Shown: positions 44,201 through 54,307, counted from the stretch's first letter. The stretch: 54,423 nucleotides of DNA from Candidatus Poribacteria bacterium (GCA_021295735.1 JAGWBU010000050.1:1-54423); one strand, 5' to 3'. The notes: generated from the letters alone by a model not told the origin. Translations and numbers: made by a program.

Positions 44201-46490
44201 CGGACTATTAGATGGGGACCATCTTCTCAATAAAGAGATTTTTGAGGTTATTTTTAATGACAACACACAACATATCGGTGGCATTCTCGCCGAAGCGAAG
44301 ACACAATTTCTGATTAACTTCCCGGGATTCCTTGATCTTACGGAAGTTTTTACCCTTTTCGGTGATCCAGCGACTCGGTTGAGATTGCCGCACACGCAGA
44401 TGCAAGTCACAGTTGATTTAGATGAGACATCTGATCCGGAAAATTTCAAAACAGAAACATTACTATCTATTTCTGGAACGCTACCTAACCCCGATTTTAG
44501 TGGAGATGCCGAGATTACTGTGCTTCCGAATCCGCCAGACAGAAGCATAAAAAAGAAACGTTCAAGTCGTAATCCTCCGGATATGGTTGTTCGTCGTTCT
44601 ATAGACGACGAACCTCGTATGGAAACTGTGTCGGTGATTGATGGAAAGTTCGAAACACAAATACGGATTCCTTACAACAGCGCATTTGATGCGCTGAAGT
44701 TGAGAGTTTACGCGTGGAATGCTGAAGAAGACGCAATTGGATATATGGATTATACCCCTCTTAATCGATACATCAAAAACGTCCGTCTTGAACCTTATCC
44801 TGTTGCCCCCGCCCAACCTGTCCATATTTATGCTGAGGCAGTTAATCCAAGTGTAATTGACGAAATAACCCTCTATTGGAGTTTTTTTGTCATAGAAGAT
44901 CGTCGTACAGAGGCAGATGCAATCCCGATGGTTTTACACGAAGGAAGTACCTACAGAACTGAACAACCTATCCCCGCGCATCTATCAGGTGACCTAATTG
45001 ATTACTACCTACTTGTCAAACCGAAGGATGGGCGTATTCTTCACACAAAGGTTGTTACCTATGAAGTTGGTGAAGCGGATCTCACCGTTTTAGAACATAC
45101 TATCAACTGGAATTCCGCTGCACCTTTCTTGCTTTCCGCGCAAATTAGAAACCGCGGTTCTCTTCATGCCAAAAACGTGCCTGTCCGCTTTTTTCAGATG
45201 CGCGTGACTGATGGTTCAGAAACGCAAGAAGTAACACTTGAGGCACTCCAGAACGCGACACCTATTGGAGAGGAACAGATTATCTCTGAAGTTCCTCCCG
45301 ACGGTTCTGTTGTAGCGAGTGTCCCTTGGCAACCTGCCCTGGGTACATACCTTGTAACAGTATTTGTAGACATGCCGTCGGAAGAACAACCGAATGGTAT
45401 TCTTGCTGAATTTAGGGAACACAATAACAGCGCATCACGGCAATTTATTAATAACCAACTCTTCCTTACTCCCGATAGTCTTAATACGCCGATTCAGAGC
45501 GCAGATGGCGTTTTTCGTATAACTCTACCGCCAGAGAGCCTGCAAACACATCCAATGATGACGTTTGAAACGGAAGAATTGACTATTACGAACCAACCAG
45601 ATATAACACCTGTTCCCACAACAATTGAACAAGCTGTGCCTCTTGCCTATCGCCTTAACTTCAGTCAACAAACTGAATTGACAGGGACAGCAACGTTCAT
45701 GAACACAACGGGTGCGGACTCGCATATCTATATGCGTGACGATGAAACAGGGAATTGGATTCGGGTTGGAAAGCAGAAAGATAACGGTGAAATAATTTCC
45801 GCGGAAGTTAAACTACCGGGGACGTTCGCACTGCTCTCCTACACAGATTCTCACCCACCAACATTGGAATTAACCGTTGAAAATCAGGGATTCATTGATG
45901 GTGATTACATCTCCGATATGCCCACTATTTCTGCGAGAATAGAAGACGCAAATGGTATTGATCCTCGGCCCGAGAATATCATTCTCACCAAAAATGGTAA
46001 CCGCGTCCCACAAGACGAGTACATAGTATCCGCTTCTCCTACAAGTAGCAACGTCCTCCTGATAACCTATTCCCCGGTTGATACGCTGCAAGCAGGTGAG
46101 TACCGAATTCGGTTACAGGCTCAGGATGCAAATGGTAATGTCGCAGACACCGATCGGACAGCAAGGGTCGCAGGTGGATTTGAAATAAAAAACATCGCTA
46201 ATTTTCCAAACCCGTTCCGTTCTGGACAAGGCACTGGAAAAGGGACAGACTTCGCCTACTATCTAACAGAAAGTGCGGATAAAGTTACCCTCAAAATTTA
46301 CACACTTACCGGCAAACTTATCACTACTATTGATACACTTGACGCGTCTACTTCTTACAACGAATACCATTTTAATGGCTTGGATGCCGATGGTGAACCG
46401 CTTGCGAACGGCGTCTATATTTACAAATTTACTGCTACCAAAGGTGATGATCGCGCTCAAAAGGTTGGTAAGATAGTGGTTCTCAAGTAG
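41238..46490 (+). CDS. C25 gingipain/PorU-like cysteine peptidase with type IX sorting domain
   Basis: A 1750-residue exported protein. A signal peptide (about 1-35) precedes a long propeptide-like N-terminus, then the C25 domain (about 695-1040: YIIITDTEFM, VLLVGDTSPKD). The catalytic pair is H920 (YIGHGGGG) and C955 (SMTCFTGEF), 35 residues apart as in gingipains. Ig-like and linker regions follow, and the last 100 residues are a FlgD-like sorting domain (NFPNPFRSG...GVYIYKFTA). The size and order match PorU-type type IX secretion sortases. It may itself process proteins with C-terminal domains such as the 5127-7823 product. Confidence 0.88.
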   Translation: MMFNIMISMMKHITLLTVILLLINIVSFFAVISVEASPVTPNNRSHIRGISHSSGKIELVSATSQGVTIQLAIAESDFEIETQERSGKHFQTLSFPECRFTTEHGTHRLPMQTALIGVPAGASFTLRVVESSDFSIYKLQHTLADRSVYFGQHNFNAAAPTSEKVYTTDRFFPHNLAEIRTAGWIRENRVLPIQLNPVQYNPVSGEVRLYHRLVVEVQFNGLGKAPSAFQGFPRPESSIYEEMFGNLLINPQTAKQWRSPVMGEIQGNNVSTVGTLTERSPAFSLPSAPPITSPRYKITITESGMYRIAASDLAAAGVDITTIRPSSLTMSNKGKQIPLLVRRTSSGQSATEDGINSTGFDSNSEIIFFGQRHGGEKTYIDPYSDENVYWLSWNSGPGLRMETKVVSTDTFGRYEPKNFLTRVHFEKDNQFRRFKNFGLAAGSEYQQISDGLQERRFTLTALPELPDDSWFWAQLSAPQVRGFPFTITGVAGTAEKATVRIALHGRSEDVHFTELWLNEDIVLGGPRWEGETEFQFENQQISQSVLKDGRNTISAVNPGGSGLDLIMLNWFEIDYWRTFEANADVLPFSITLLPDDETGNVNPNFKVELKNFSNPNIEIYGIDGTRYVGLSPIEDEDRPGIYNVVFQSSRIGGVSQNRSAVPLDTDIQYIALTSDKYLKPNKIIKDTSSDLSGLHNGADYIIITDTEFMRDVQPLVDFRIQQGMRAKVVDVQNIYDEFNHGISNPYALRDFLKYAYENWQPPAPTYVLLVGDTSPKDKVSFVPTIQVQIPGYGSSASDHQFVTFRGDDSFPDMLIGRVPAANSVDARIFVERTINYENTAEVGPWHKRILMLAGSDKRFHAQTDELIEVRRLPEKYETKLIYAPPTAEDELTLGEGSTPVGRQVIDGFNDGATLVNYIGHGGGGVWSSSRMMDLEDPEKNLTNISRLPFVISMTCFTGEFDSPSGCLAEALLRSESGGAIAVIGGTSIGLLDGDHLLNKEIFEVIFNDNTQHIGGILAEAKTQFLINFPGFLDLTEVFTLFGDPATRLRLPHTQMQVTVDLDETSDPENFKTETLLSISGTLPNPDFSGDAEITVLPNPPDRSIKKKRSSRNPPDMVVRRSIDDEPRMETVSVIDGKFETQIRIPYNSAFDALKLRVYAWNAEEDAIGYMDYTPLNRYIKNVRLEPYPVAPAQPVHIYAEAVNPSVIDEITLYWSFFVIEDRRTEADAIPMVLHEGSTYRTEQPIPAHLSGDLIDYYLLVKPKDGRILHTKVVTYEVGEADLTVLEHTINWNSAAPFLLSAQIRNRGSLHAKNVPVRFFQMRVTDGSETQEVTLEALQNATPIGEEQIISEVPPDGSVVASVPWQPALGTYLVTVFVDMPSEEQPNGILAEFREHNNSASRQFINNQLFLTPDSLNTPIQSADGVFRITLPPESLQTHPMMTFETEELTITNQPDITPVPTTIEQAVPLAYRLNFSQQTELTGTATFMNTTGADSHIYMRDDETGNWIRVGKQKDNGEIISAEVKLPGTFALLSYTDSHPPTLELTVENQGFIDGDYISDMPTISARIEDANGIDPRPENIILTKNGNRVPQDEYIVSASPTSSNVLLITYSPVDTLQAGEYRIRLQAQDANGNVADTDRTARVAGGFEIKNIANFPNPFRSGQGTGKGTDFAYYLTESADKVTLKIYTLTGKLITTIDTLDASTSYNEYHFNGLDADGEPLANGVYIYKFTATKGDDRAQKVGKIVVLK

Positions 46491-46512
46491 AAGGCAATTT
46501 AGTGGTAGAGAT

Positions 46513-46544
46513 TCTTGTGGGAGGCGTTTTCAACGCCGATTTTC
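46513..46544 (+). repeat. Terminator-like dispersed repeat
   Basis: CTTGTGGGAGGCGTTTTCAA, then CGCCGATTTTC. The GGCGTT/AACGCC stem with a short T run may end the peptidase transcript. The 46491-46942 gap contains no gene; it also holds a GCGTAAACT..AGTTTGCGC hairpin (46552-46575), a GTAGGAGCGAGCTCCGGCTC hairpin (46749-46775) and a hairpin repeat (46800-46833). Confidence 0.55.
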
Positions 46545-46799
46545 TTATGTAGCGTAAACTTTCAGTTTGCGCACACAATTCGGGCATAAACTAAAAGTTC
46601 GTGCTACAGCAGAAGACTTGCTGCAACTCAGATAACACACAAGCAAATCTTTCTAAAATACAGATGTACTATCTTAAATTGACGCCCTACGGTGCGATTG
46701 GAAACCGCAACCATAACTGTCAATTTAAAAAAATCTGGATTATCTCTTCTTGTAGGAGCGAGCTCCGGCTCGCGACATCGGACGAAGGGTCGCGAGCTG

Positions 46800-46833
46800 G
46801 GCCAAATTCCAAACGCGCATTTGACGTTAATTT
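46800..46833 (-). repeat. AAATCAACG hairpin repeat, copy 4 (reverse)
   Basis: On the minus strand it reads AAATTAACGTCAAATGCG, then CGTTTGGAATTTGGCC, matching copy 2 (30717-30750) with a few mismatches. It is followed by an ATTGCGCGACTACAAACG repeat, again showing insertion among other repeats. Confidence 0.6.
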
Positions 46834-46942
46834 GACAATGAATTGCGCGACTACAAACGGCATTTCTATAAATCAAGCGGCACCTGGCGTCTGTCCTTGT
46901 CTGTGTTGATGCGGCAAATATTTATGCACACCCCTCATATAA

Positions 46943-47923
46943 TTATGATGTGCTACCAAACACCAATACATCGTAGTCCTGCCCGTTATACGTAAACTGA
47001 TTTTTGAACCTTCCTTCACAAGCAAAACCCGCTGCTTCTAAAACTGCTGCCTTCTTTTCGGCACTGCTATCAACATAACACTGCACTTTCAATTGGGGAA
47101 ACTTTAACGCTGAAAGTAACTCAGGTATAGAATCCGTAAAATTAGGGTGAAAAAAAAGATCAAGGATAGCAACGGCATTTCGCCACTGGCTGTCCCTACA
47201 GACCGTTGCCCACCCAACAATTGCCCCGCTTTCTGTGACCAACAGTTTTGCATCATCGTAAGCGTCATCAGTTTCCAAAGCGTGCTTAAAACCAAGAAAA
47301 CCACCTTCCAGATTCGTTGGTCCAAAAACGTTCCATGTAAGGCTGCGAAGTGCATCCCATCCGACGATAGCGGACAACGCTGTTAACTTCGCCCAGTCAT
47401 GCCATTCTACGGATTTCGGCTTTGCAGGCGCGGGTGAGAAATAGCGCTCTTCAAAATCCGTGTTCACATGATACTTCATAAAACCAGACTCTGTAAAAAC
47501 GCTCTCAAATCCAAAACTGTGGTAGATATGGTAAGGATGACCACCGTACCCTGTTCCAAGGTATAGTGCGCGGCCATCTCTTTGCCGAAAATCTTCCATC
47601 TGATAAGCCATTGCGCCCTTACATGCTCCCTTTCTACGTTGGTCTGGCAATGTAAATACATGTCCTAAAATACCGATACCTTCATGTTCAACCGTCATGA
47701 TGTTGGTAATTACGTTTCCGTCAATTTTCCCAACATAGAAGCGAGTTTCTAACGCATCAAGTGATTCCGTAACACATCGTTCAATATGCCATTTATAGTT
47801 CCCCGGTTTATGTCCGAGAAATTTCTTTATCTCTTCGGCATGTGGTTCATCAGGTACATCAATCATACCAACTTCCATGTTCTCGCCTGTTTTTAGCACT
47901 GTGTTTCCCAATTTTTTATACAT
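46943..47923 (-). CDS. GNAT-family acetyltransferase with a degenerate second domain
   Basis: A 326-residue protein. The first half is a GNAT domain with the acetyl-CoA loop VFTLPDQRRKGACKGAM and Y-rich strand (YLGTGYGGHPYHIYHSFGFE). The second half repeats the fold weakly (VGWATVCRDSQWRNAVAILDLFFHP, LEAAGFACEGRFKNQF) without a clear cofactor motif. Substrate unknown. It is divergent from ndk and shares the promoter region at 47924-48070. Confidence 0.82.
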   Translation of the reverse strand: MYKKLGNTVLKTGENMEVGMIDVPDEPHAEEIKKFLGHKPGNYKWHIERCVTESLDALETRFYVGKIDGNVITNIMTVEHEGIGILGHVFTLPDQRRKGACKGAMAYQMEDFRQRDGRALYLGTGYGGHPYHIYHSFGFESVFTESGFMKYHVNTDFEERYFSPAPAKPKSVEWHDWAKLTALSAIVGWDALRSLTWNVFGPTNLEGGFLGFKHALETDDAYDDAKLLVTESGAIVGWATVCRDSQWRNAVAILDLFFHPNFTDSIPELLSALKFPQLKVQCYVDSSAEKKAAVLEAAGFACEGRFKNQFTYNGQDYDVLVFGSTS

Positions 47924-47960
47924 TTTTCCCTCACATCCAGAAAATTTTAACTTTTAATAT

Positions 47961-47989
47961 TTGACAAAATTTTTAAAATATCATATACT
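47961..47989 (+). promoter_or_regulatory. Sigma-70-like promoter for ndk
   Basis: TTGACA (47961-47966), 17-base spacer, TATACT (47984-47989), about 80 bases before the ndk ATG. Confidence 0.75.
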
Positions 47990-48070
47990 TAAAAAGATTA
48001 GGTGTCAAGAACGAACACCGTCTTTTAAATTGTATAAAACCTTATTGTTAAGAACTGAAACGGAGTTGAT

Positions 48071-48490
48071 ATGGAAATAGAACAGACACTGATTCTGGTA
48101 AAACCAGATGGTGTTCAACGTGGGCTTATTGGAGAGATCATTTCCCGCTACGAACGAAAAGGGCTAAAACTTATTGGGTTGAAATTATTACAACTTCCGC
48201 TCGTTAAAGCGGAAGAACTGTATGCTATCCATAAAGGACAACCTTTTTATGAACGACTCATCGAATTTATGACATCAACTCCTATTGTTGCAATGGCTGT
48301 TGAGGGTAAGAACGCTATTAAATTAGCCCGTCTCATCAACGGTGCAACTGATCCACTTGAATCTGCACCTGGAAGTATTCGCGGGGATTATTCAATTGAC
48401 ATCACATATAACCTTGTACATGCATCGGATTGTTTAGAGAACGCCAAGTGTGAATTATCTATTCTATTTTCAGCAGAAGAACTCTGTTAA
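48071..48490 (+). CDS. ndk: Nucleoside diphosphate kinase
   Basis: A 139-residue enzyme that balances nucleoside triphosphates. LVKPDGVQRGLIGEII opens the fold, HKGQPFYERLIEFM follows, and the phospho-histidine is H117 (NLVHASD). Length is typical. The gene has its own promoter (47961-47989) and is divergent from the GNAT gene. Confidence 0.96.
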   Translation: MEIEQTLILVKPDGVQRGLIGEIISRYERKGLKLIGLKLLQLPLVKAEELYAIHKGQPFYERLIEFMTSTPIVAMAVEGKNAIKLARLINGATDPLESAPGSIRGDYSIDITYNLVHASDCLENAKCELSILFSAEELC

Positions 48491-48695
48491 TACCGTTTAA
48501 CTGTTATAACAATTTGTGTTCGTTGGCTTTTTATTTTAAATTCAAACGTCACTTTGAAAATTTTAATCCAGAGAGTGATATATGAGGTTAATTATTACTA
48601 TAATTAATCACAGATAGTTGAAAAATTTTGGCTATCGCAAAGTGTTGGTACAGCAATTTGTATCCAACAAACTTTAATTTATATAGGAGGTTAAT

Positions 48696-49489
48696 ATGAA
48701 TTTTGCTAATATGTTTAGAGGATTTAATAATGGCATACGTGTAGAGCGTTTTGCCTTCATCGTAATGGTGCTCACCATTGGAGTTGCTTTCAGTGTGTAT
48801 GCTGGAAAAGACGATTGCACAAATATTGATGGTGATGGTGACAAACCTATTAAAGAGGTAGGTAAAGAAGATGTTGGCGTTGTGAATGATTACGATGAAG
48901 TTGTTGAAGAGGATGACCGTAAGGGTGTTATCTATCTCGCTCTAATAGGTGGAAGCCAACCGAAAGCAAACGCCTGTGGGCTTATTCCAAAGAATGATGC
49001 AGGCCAATGGACAGGTTGGGGTGGTCCCCTAAACTTTGATAATGTCACTATCGGTGAAGGTGGCGCTACCCGAAACCATATCGTCATCGGCGGCACCTAT
49101 TTTGAGCGCGGTTTCGGCGCGCATGCCGTTGGTACTTTTGTCTACGATTTGACTGGCGATGATTACACCAAATTTGAAGCGTATGTCGGCATGTCCGATG
49201 AAAAAGCGGTAGCAGTGATTTCACTTTTTCTGTTGATGGAAAAGAGGCTTTCAAATCCGAGACGCTTAAAGGTTCAGATGGCGGCGAAAATATTGAAGCG
49301 GTCAAGGTCGAATTTGACATCCCCGCAAATGCCAAGGAACTCACAATCGTGATGGGCGACGGTGGCGACGGAATAGGCTGCGACCATTCAACAATTGGAG
49401 ACGCTAAACTCCTTACCGCACAAGCACTTGCGGTTGAACCCGCTAACAAACTCCCTACAATTTGGGGGCATCTGAAAGCGCGCTATTAA
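48696..49489 (+). pseudogene. NPCBM-like secreted protein, copy 1, frameshifted
   Basis: Signal peptide ending FSVYA, then an acidic segment (NDYDEVVEEDDRKGVIYLAL) and an NPCBM-like carbohydrate-binding domain (RNHIVIGGTYFERGFGAHAVG...YDLTGDDYTKFEAYVGMSDEK). After the run GAAAAAG (49200-49206) the frame must slip by -1 to continue as SGSSDFTFSVDGKEAFKSE and later CDHSTIGDAKLL to the stop at 49487-49489. Without the slip, translation ends at 49352. Either a one-base loss from an A6 tract, a read/assembly error or a programmed shift. GGAGG precedes the ATG. Confidence 0.75.
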
Positions 49490-49682
49490 ACATTGCAGCA
49501 TGAAAATAGGTATTACTTATATCTGCTCGTTTTACTTATAGCAGATTTTACAATTAACGGCATATTTTGATAGACACACCTACAAGTGAGTGTTGACTTA
49601 TTTTGTTTCACTATAGTCAACTGGTAAATTAACTATATGTATTAGATTACGTTTTTATCAAAACTAATGGAGGTTAAGAACA

Positions 49683-50430
49683 TTGAAACTTACTAATCTT
49701 TTTGCGATAAGCACCTTACTAATCGTCGGACTCGTTTTCAGCGTTTACGCTGACAAAAGCGACTGTACGAATCTTGAAGGTGACGGTGCCAAACCTATTA
49801 CAAAGGTTGCCGATGAAGATCCCGGTGTCCAAAATGACTACGATACAGTCGTTGAAGAAGATGACCGAGATGGTGTCGTTTATCTCGCTTTAATTGGTGG
49901 AAGTCAACCGAAACCCAATGCATGTGGTCTCATTCCAAAAAATCCAGCTGGCGAATGGACAGGTTGGGGTGGCCCGTTAAACTTTGACAATGCTACTATC
50001 GGTGAAGGTGCAACTACCCGAAACCATATTGTCATTGGCGGCATCTACTTTGAGCGCGGTTTCGGTGCACATGCTGTTGGTACTTTTGTCTACGATTTGA
50101 CTGGCGATGATTACACCAAATTTGAAGCGTATGTCGGCATGTCCGATGAAAAAGAGTCATTTCACTTTTTCTGTTGATGGAAATGAGGTGGTTGCAACCG
50201 AAACGTTGCAAGGTGCGGTAGATGGTGAAAATGTTGAGGCATTCAAAGTTGAATTTGACATCCCCGCTAACGCCGAAGAACTCACAATCGTTATGGGTGA
50301 TGGCGGTGACGGCATAGGCTGCGACCATTCTGCAATTGGGGACGCCAAACTCCTCACGACGAAAGCAACCGCAGTTGAACCTGCTAACAAACTTCCCACA
50401 ATTTGGGGACATCTGAAAGCACGTTATTAG
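49683..50430 (+). pseudogene. NPCBM-like secreted protein, copy 2, frameshifted at the same point
   Basis: Paralogue of the preceding gene: TTG start with GGAGG at 49669-49673, signal peptide ending FSVYA, the same acidic segment and NPCBM-like domain. After GMSDEK (ending about 50153) a +1 shift is needed to continue as SHFTFSVDGNEVVATETLQG and CDHSAIGDAKLL to the stop at 50428-50430; the unshifted frame ends at 50177. A 79-nt run (50076-50154) is identical to 49128-49206 in copy 1 and ends exactly at both frame breaks. A terminator follows. Confidence 0.75.
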
Positions 50431-50507
50431 GTTTTAATGTGTGAGGGCAGGTCTTCAGATTGCCCATTTCTACACCTTAAATACTGTCCGTGCTTACGTA
50501 ATGTATT

Positions 50508-50558
50508 AAACCTGATTCAGTTAAGACGCATTGTGTATTGGCTGAATCAGGTTTTTTT
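50508..50558 (+). terminator. Strong intrinsic terminator
   Basis: AAACCTGATTCAG (50508-50520) pairs with CTGAATCAGGTTT (50542-50554) across a 21-base loop, and seven T residues follow the core stem (50552-50558). Ends the NPCBM-like pair transcripts. Confidence 0.85.
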
Positions 50559-50603
50559 CCAATTTGTTCAACCCTTCCGTCCAAGAAACTCCTTTGAAAA
50601 TGA

Positions 50604-50632
50604 TTGAATTCCAACGCTTGTTATGGTAAAAT
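50604..50632 (+). promoter_or_regulatory. Sigma-70-like promoter for aconitase
   Basis: TTGAAT (50604-50609), 17-base spacer, TAAAAT (50627-50632), about 38 bases before the chosen acnA start. Confidence 0.55.
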
Positions 50633-50669
50633 TACTTAAAAAACATCTACTGTATGAAGGAGTTTGAAA

Positions 50670-53339
50670 ATGCCCCACCCCTCTCACAATCTGTTCAATA
50701 CGCGCCGATCCCTTGGAAGCGAAAGGTTTGAGTGCGCCTACTATTCGCTTCCTGCTTTAGCAGAAGCAGGTGAAGGTTCGATTGAGATCTTACCTGTCAG
50801 TATTCGAATTCTACTTGAATCGTTATTACGGAATTACGATGGACATCAAATCACCGAACAGGACGTTATCAACTTAGCAAATTGGGATGCACATTCCCCG
50901 AAGGCAGCGGAAATTCCGTTCAAACCTGCACGTGTGGTAGCACAAGATTTCACAGGCGTTCCACTTGTTGTTGATATTGCTGCGATGCGGTCTGCTGTCG
51001 CAGAACTCGACGGCGATGCGCAAATGATTGAGCCGCTTGTACCTGTTGATTTGGTGATTGATCACTCTATTCAGGTTGATGCGTACGGCACAGAGAACGC
51101 TTTTCAATTTAACACCCGTAGAGAGTTTGAACGTAATAAGGAACGTTATGAATTTCTGAAATGGGGACAGCAGGCGTTTGAAAAGTTCAAAATCATTCCG
51201 CCATCTATCGGTATTGTGCATCAGGTAAATTTGGAATACCTCGCGCAGGTCGTGATGACAGAAGAATCGGTTGCTTATCCTGATACTGTTGTCGGCACAG
51301 ATTCGCATACTACTATGATTAATGGATTAGGCATTGTCGGTTGGGGTGTTGGTGGTATTGAGGCTGAAGCGGCGATGTTGGGGCAGCCAGTATACATTTT
51401 GACGCCTGAAGTGCTCGGCGTTCACATGAAAGGCGAACTCCAAGAAGGCGTAACAGCAACGGATCTGGTATTGACTGTAACGCAACGACTCAGAGCGGCT
51501 GCGGTTGTTGGTAAATTTGTTGAATTTTTCGGTGAAGGTGTAGAAGCGCTTGCGCTGCCTGACCGAGCAACACTCTCTAACATGTGTCCCGAATATGGGG
51601 CGACTATTGGATTTTTCCCACCCGATGCTGAGACGATGAATTACCTCCGTCTAACCGGACGCGACGAAGCACATGTTGACTTTGTAGAAGCGTATCTAAA
51701 AGCACAAGGATTGTTCGGTATTCCGCGCCTCGGAGAAGTTAAATACTCCGATGTGTTGGAGATTGATCTCAGTGATATTGAGCCGAGCATCGCCGGACCG
51801 AAACGACCACAAGACCGAATCGCCTTGTCAGATGTCAAAAACACTTTTAATGAACTCCTCACGAAACCCATAGCAGATGATGGGTTTGGCGTAACGGAAG
51901 GGACAGGTGATGGCAATATCACTCACGGGTCAGTCGTTATCTCAGCAATTACAAGTTGCACAAACACCAGTAACCCATCTGTAATGATTGGCGCTGGATT
52001 ACTCGCCAAAAAAGCGGTCGAGAAAGGTTTGCGCGTTCCCGACTATGTTAAAACAAGTTTAGCGCCGGGTTCACGAGTCGTAACTGAGTATCTGCGAAAC
52101 ACAGGATTATTGCCCTATTTAGAAAAGTTAGGCTATAACGTGGTAGGTTATGGCTGCACAACTTGTATTGGTAACAGTGGGCCTCTCAATGAAGTTGTTC
52201 AGGAAGCAATTGACACAGAAAATCTTGTGACTGCCAGTGTCTTAAGTGGGAATAGGAATTTTGAAGCGCGTGTACATCCAGAGATAAAAGCCAATTTCCT
52301 GATGTCGCCACCACTTGTCGTTGCTTATGGACTTGCCGGACGGATTGACATTGACCTCGCCACAGAACCCATCGGGCATAATGATGCTGGTGAAGCAGTT
52401 TACCTACGAGATATTTGGCCCACACGCCAAGAAATTGCTGATATGATTAGCGCTGCTGTTGACCGAAAGACGTTTAAGGAGATATACGAATCTATCGGTA
52501 ATCAAGCGCCGGAATGGGAAGAACTCGCTGGTGCTACAGGTGTGCTTTATCCGTGGAACGAAAGAAGTACCTATATTCAACATCCACCATTCTTTGAAGG
52601 ATTTTCACGCGAACCCGCGCAGATTTCGGATATTGTTGATACGCGCATCCTCGGCATCTTCGGCGATTCTGTCACCACAGACCATATCTCTCCCGCAGGT
52701 GCAATCGCAGCAGCCAGTCCTGCAGGCAGTTATCTGCAGGAATGTGGTGTTGAAACACAAGATTTCAATACCTACGGCGCAAGACGCGGCAACGACCGTG
52801 TGATGAGTCGTGGCACATTTGCGAACCGTCGTGTCCGAAACTTGATGACGCCCGATGTAGAAGGTGGATATACCGTTCAGTATCCACAAGGCACACAAAC
52901 GACTATTTACGAAGCGGCACTCCATTATAGCGAAAACGATATTCCAACGGTTATTTTTGCAGGACAGGATTACGGTATGGGAAGTTCACGCGATTGGGCT
53001 GCAAAGGGACCTAAGCTGCTTGGGGTTAAAGCGGTTGTCGTAGAAAGCTATGAGCGAATCCACCGTAGCAATCTCATCGGCATGGGTATTTTACCATTGC
53101 AGTTTAAAGACGGTGAAAATGCACAGACGCTCGATCTTGATGGTAGTGAGATTATCAGCATCACAGGATTTGCTGATGACCTACAACCGGGACAAATGAC
53201 AACGATGAAAATTGTCCGATCCAATGGTGAGGCGCACACAACGGAATTGCTTATCCGAATTGATTCACCTGTAGAGGTAGAATACTACAAGCATGGCGGG
53301 ATATTGGATTATGTGATTCGGAATTTCTTGTCTATATAG
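50670..53339 (+). CDS. acnA: Aconitate hydratase A
   Basis: An 889-residue aconitase that interconverts citrate and isocitrate. The 4Fe-4S cluster ligands appear in [15 protein letters not shown] and in [14 protein letters not shown], with substrate-site [11 protein letters not shown] upstream and [12 protein letters not shown] in the swivelling domain. The open frame begins with TTG at 50664, but GAAGGAG at 50656-50662 is better spaced for the ATG at 50670. It supports a functional TCA cycle with the ferredoxin-linked 2-oxoacid oxidoreductase. Confidence 0.96.
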   Translation: MPHPSHNLFNTRRSLGSERFECAYYSLPALAEAGEGSIEILPVSIRILLESLLRNYDGHQITEQDVINLANWDAHSPKAAEIPFKPARVVAQDFTGVPLVVDIAAMRSAVAELDGDAQMIEPLVPVDLVIDHSIQVDAYGTENAFQFNTRREFERNKERYEFLKWGQQAFEKFKIIPPSIGIVHQVNLEYLAQVVMTEESVAYPDTVVGTDSHTTMINGLGIVGWGVGGIEAEAAMLGQPVYILTPEVLGVHMKGELQEGVTATDLVLTVTQRLRAAAVVGKFVEFFGEGVEALALPDRATLSNMCPEYGATIGFFPPDAETMNYLRLTGRDEAHVDFVEAYLKAQGLFGIPRLGEVKYSDVLEIDLSDIEPSIAGPKRPQDRIALSDVKNTFNELLTKPIADDGFGVTEGTGDGNITHGSVVISAITSCTNTSNPSVMIGAGLLAKKAVEKGLRVPDYVKTSLAPGSRVVTEYLRNTGLLPYLEKLGYNVVGYGCTTCIGNSGPLNEVVQEAIDTENLVTASVLSGNRNFEARVHPEIKANFLMSPPLVVAYGLAGRIDIDLATEPIGHNDAGEAVYLRDIWPTRQEIADMISAAVDRKTFKEIYESIGNQAPEWEELAGATGVLYPWNERSTYIQHPPFFEGFSREPAQISDIVDTRILGIFGDSVTTDHISPAGAIAAASPAGSYLQECGVETQDFNTYGARRGNDRVMSRGTFANRRVRNLMTPDVEGGYTVQYPQGTQTTIYEAALHYSENDIPTVIFAGQDYGMGSSRDWAAKGPKLLGVKAVVVESYERIHRSNLIGMGILPLQFKDGENAQTLDLDGSEIISITGFADDLQPGQMTTMKIVRSNGEAHTTELLIRIDSPVEVEYYKHGGILDYVIRNFLSI

Positions 53340-53483
53340 TGCAAGCTATCTGCCCTCATGGGTAGAGTTTATTCCATTTTTTGCATCGCATTTTTTTGAC
53401 GTAAGGGGTTAATATTGTGTCATTTTGTGATATTGGAAATTTAGTATGCTATCAAAAACCGTTGCTAATGGAGGATTTTGAGC

Positions 53484-53807
53484 ATGGCAGAAACAATTGA
53501 AACTTTAGCCAACAGGTTAGACCGGTTGGAAAAAACGTTAGAAAAAGTAACCCTGCAACTTTCTTATCTTGTTGATGAACTGGTGCCAAACGCTCCGGAT
53601 CATTACAAAACAAACACAGAGGTGCACACTTCTAACAAAGCAGACAAGAAAGAGGCTACCAAGATAATCAATGAACTCCTTGAAAAAATGGGAATTGCTG
53701 AAGTAGAACCAATTCCTGTTGAGGAGGTTCGCAAAAGTATGGCAAGCCGTATTCGCGCCGAGGATAACGAATTTAGCCGAGCAATTATTGAAGAACGTGA
53801 GAAATAA
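53484..53807 (+). CDS. Putative VapB-like antitoxin
   Basis: A 107-residue protein. An N-terminal coiled coil (ETLANRLDRLEKTLEKVTLQL) replaces the usual DNA-binding fold; the C-terminal stretch (EVRKSMASRIRAEDNEFSRAIIEERE) is typical of antitoxin tails that bind a PIN toxin. GGAGG precedes the ATG at 53484; the TTG at 53478 is less likely. The PIN gene starts 2 bases after its stop. Confidence 0.75.
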   Translation: MAETIETLANRLDRLEKTLEKVTLQLSYLVDELVPNAPDHYKTNTEVHTSNKADKKEATKIINELLEKMGIAEVEPIPVEEVRKSMASRIRAEDNEFSRAIIEEREK

Positions 53808-53809
53808 CC

Positions 53810-54307
53810 GTGTATCATTTCTACTTTGATGCAAGCGCACTTGTCAAGCGGTATACCGAAGAGCTTGGCAGCGATAAAATTGATTACCTCTTTGTCAATG
53901 TTCCTTTAAACCGGTTAAGATGTTTGACTATTGGTGCTGCAGAAGTCTTTTGGATATGTGTTCGTAAGAAAAATGATGGACGTATCACACAGCATGAATT
54001 TACGCATGCACTCATAAACTTAACTCGTGAGGTAACCTCGGAAGCGTCAGATTTTGACACAGCATCTGTTCCAGATTCACTTGTTTGGGCATCACTAAAT
54101 TTGGTTGAAACTTACTCTCTGAACAGCGTTGATGCGATAGTGTTGTGTTCTGCCTTAGAAGTCGCTACAGAACTTCGTAGTACGGGTGACAAACTGATAC
54201 TTGTAGCATCTGATCAACGCTTATTGAGAGCTGCAAGAAATGAAGGACTATTAATTTTCAATCCAGAAATTGATCCGGAAGAAACATTAGACATTATAAC
54301 CTTTTAA
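53810..54307 (+). CDS. PIN-domain toxin (VapC-like)
   Basis: A 165-residue PIN nuclease. YFDASALVKRYTEE places D7 at the active site; AAEVFW supplies the acidic residue of the second strand, and SVDAIVLCSAL with ASDQRLLRAA complete the metal site. The family cleaves tRNA or rRNA. GTG start, 2 bases after the antitoxin stop. Together a type II toxin-antitoxin module. Confidence 0.88.
   Translation: MYHFYFDASALVKRYTEELGSDKIDYLFVNVPLNRLRCLTIGAAEVFWICVRKKNDGRITQHEFTHALINLTREVTSEASDFDTASVPDSLVWASLNLVETYSLNSVDAIVLCSALEVATELRSTGDKLILVASDQRLLRAARNEGLLIFNPEIDPEETLDIITF

Noticed and set aside
49200-49206. Confident programmed -1 frameshift at GAAAAAG
   Set aside because: No stimulatory structure was evident, and copy 2 needs the opposite shift from the same run, so error or decay is at least as likely.
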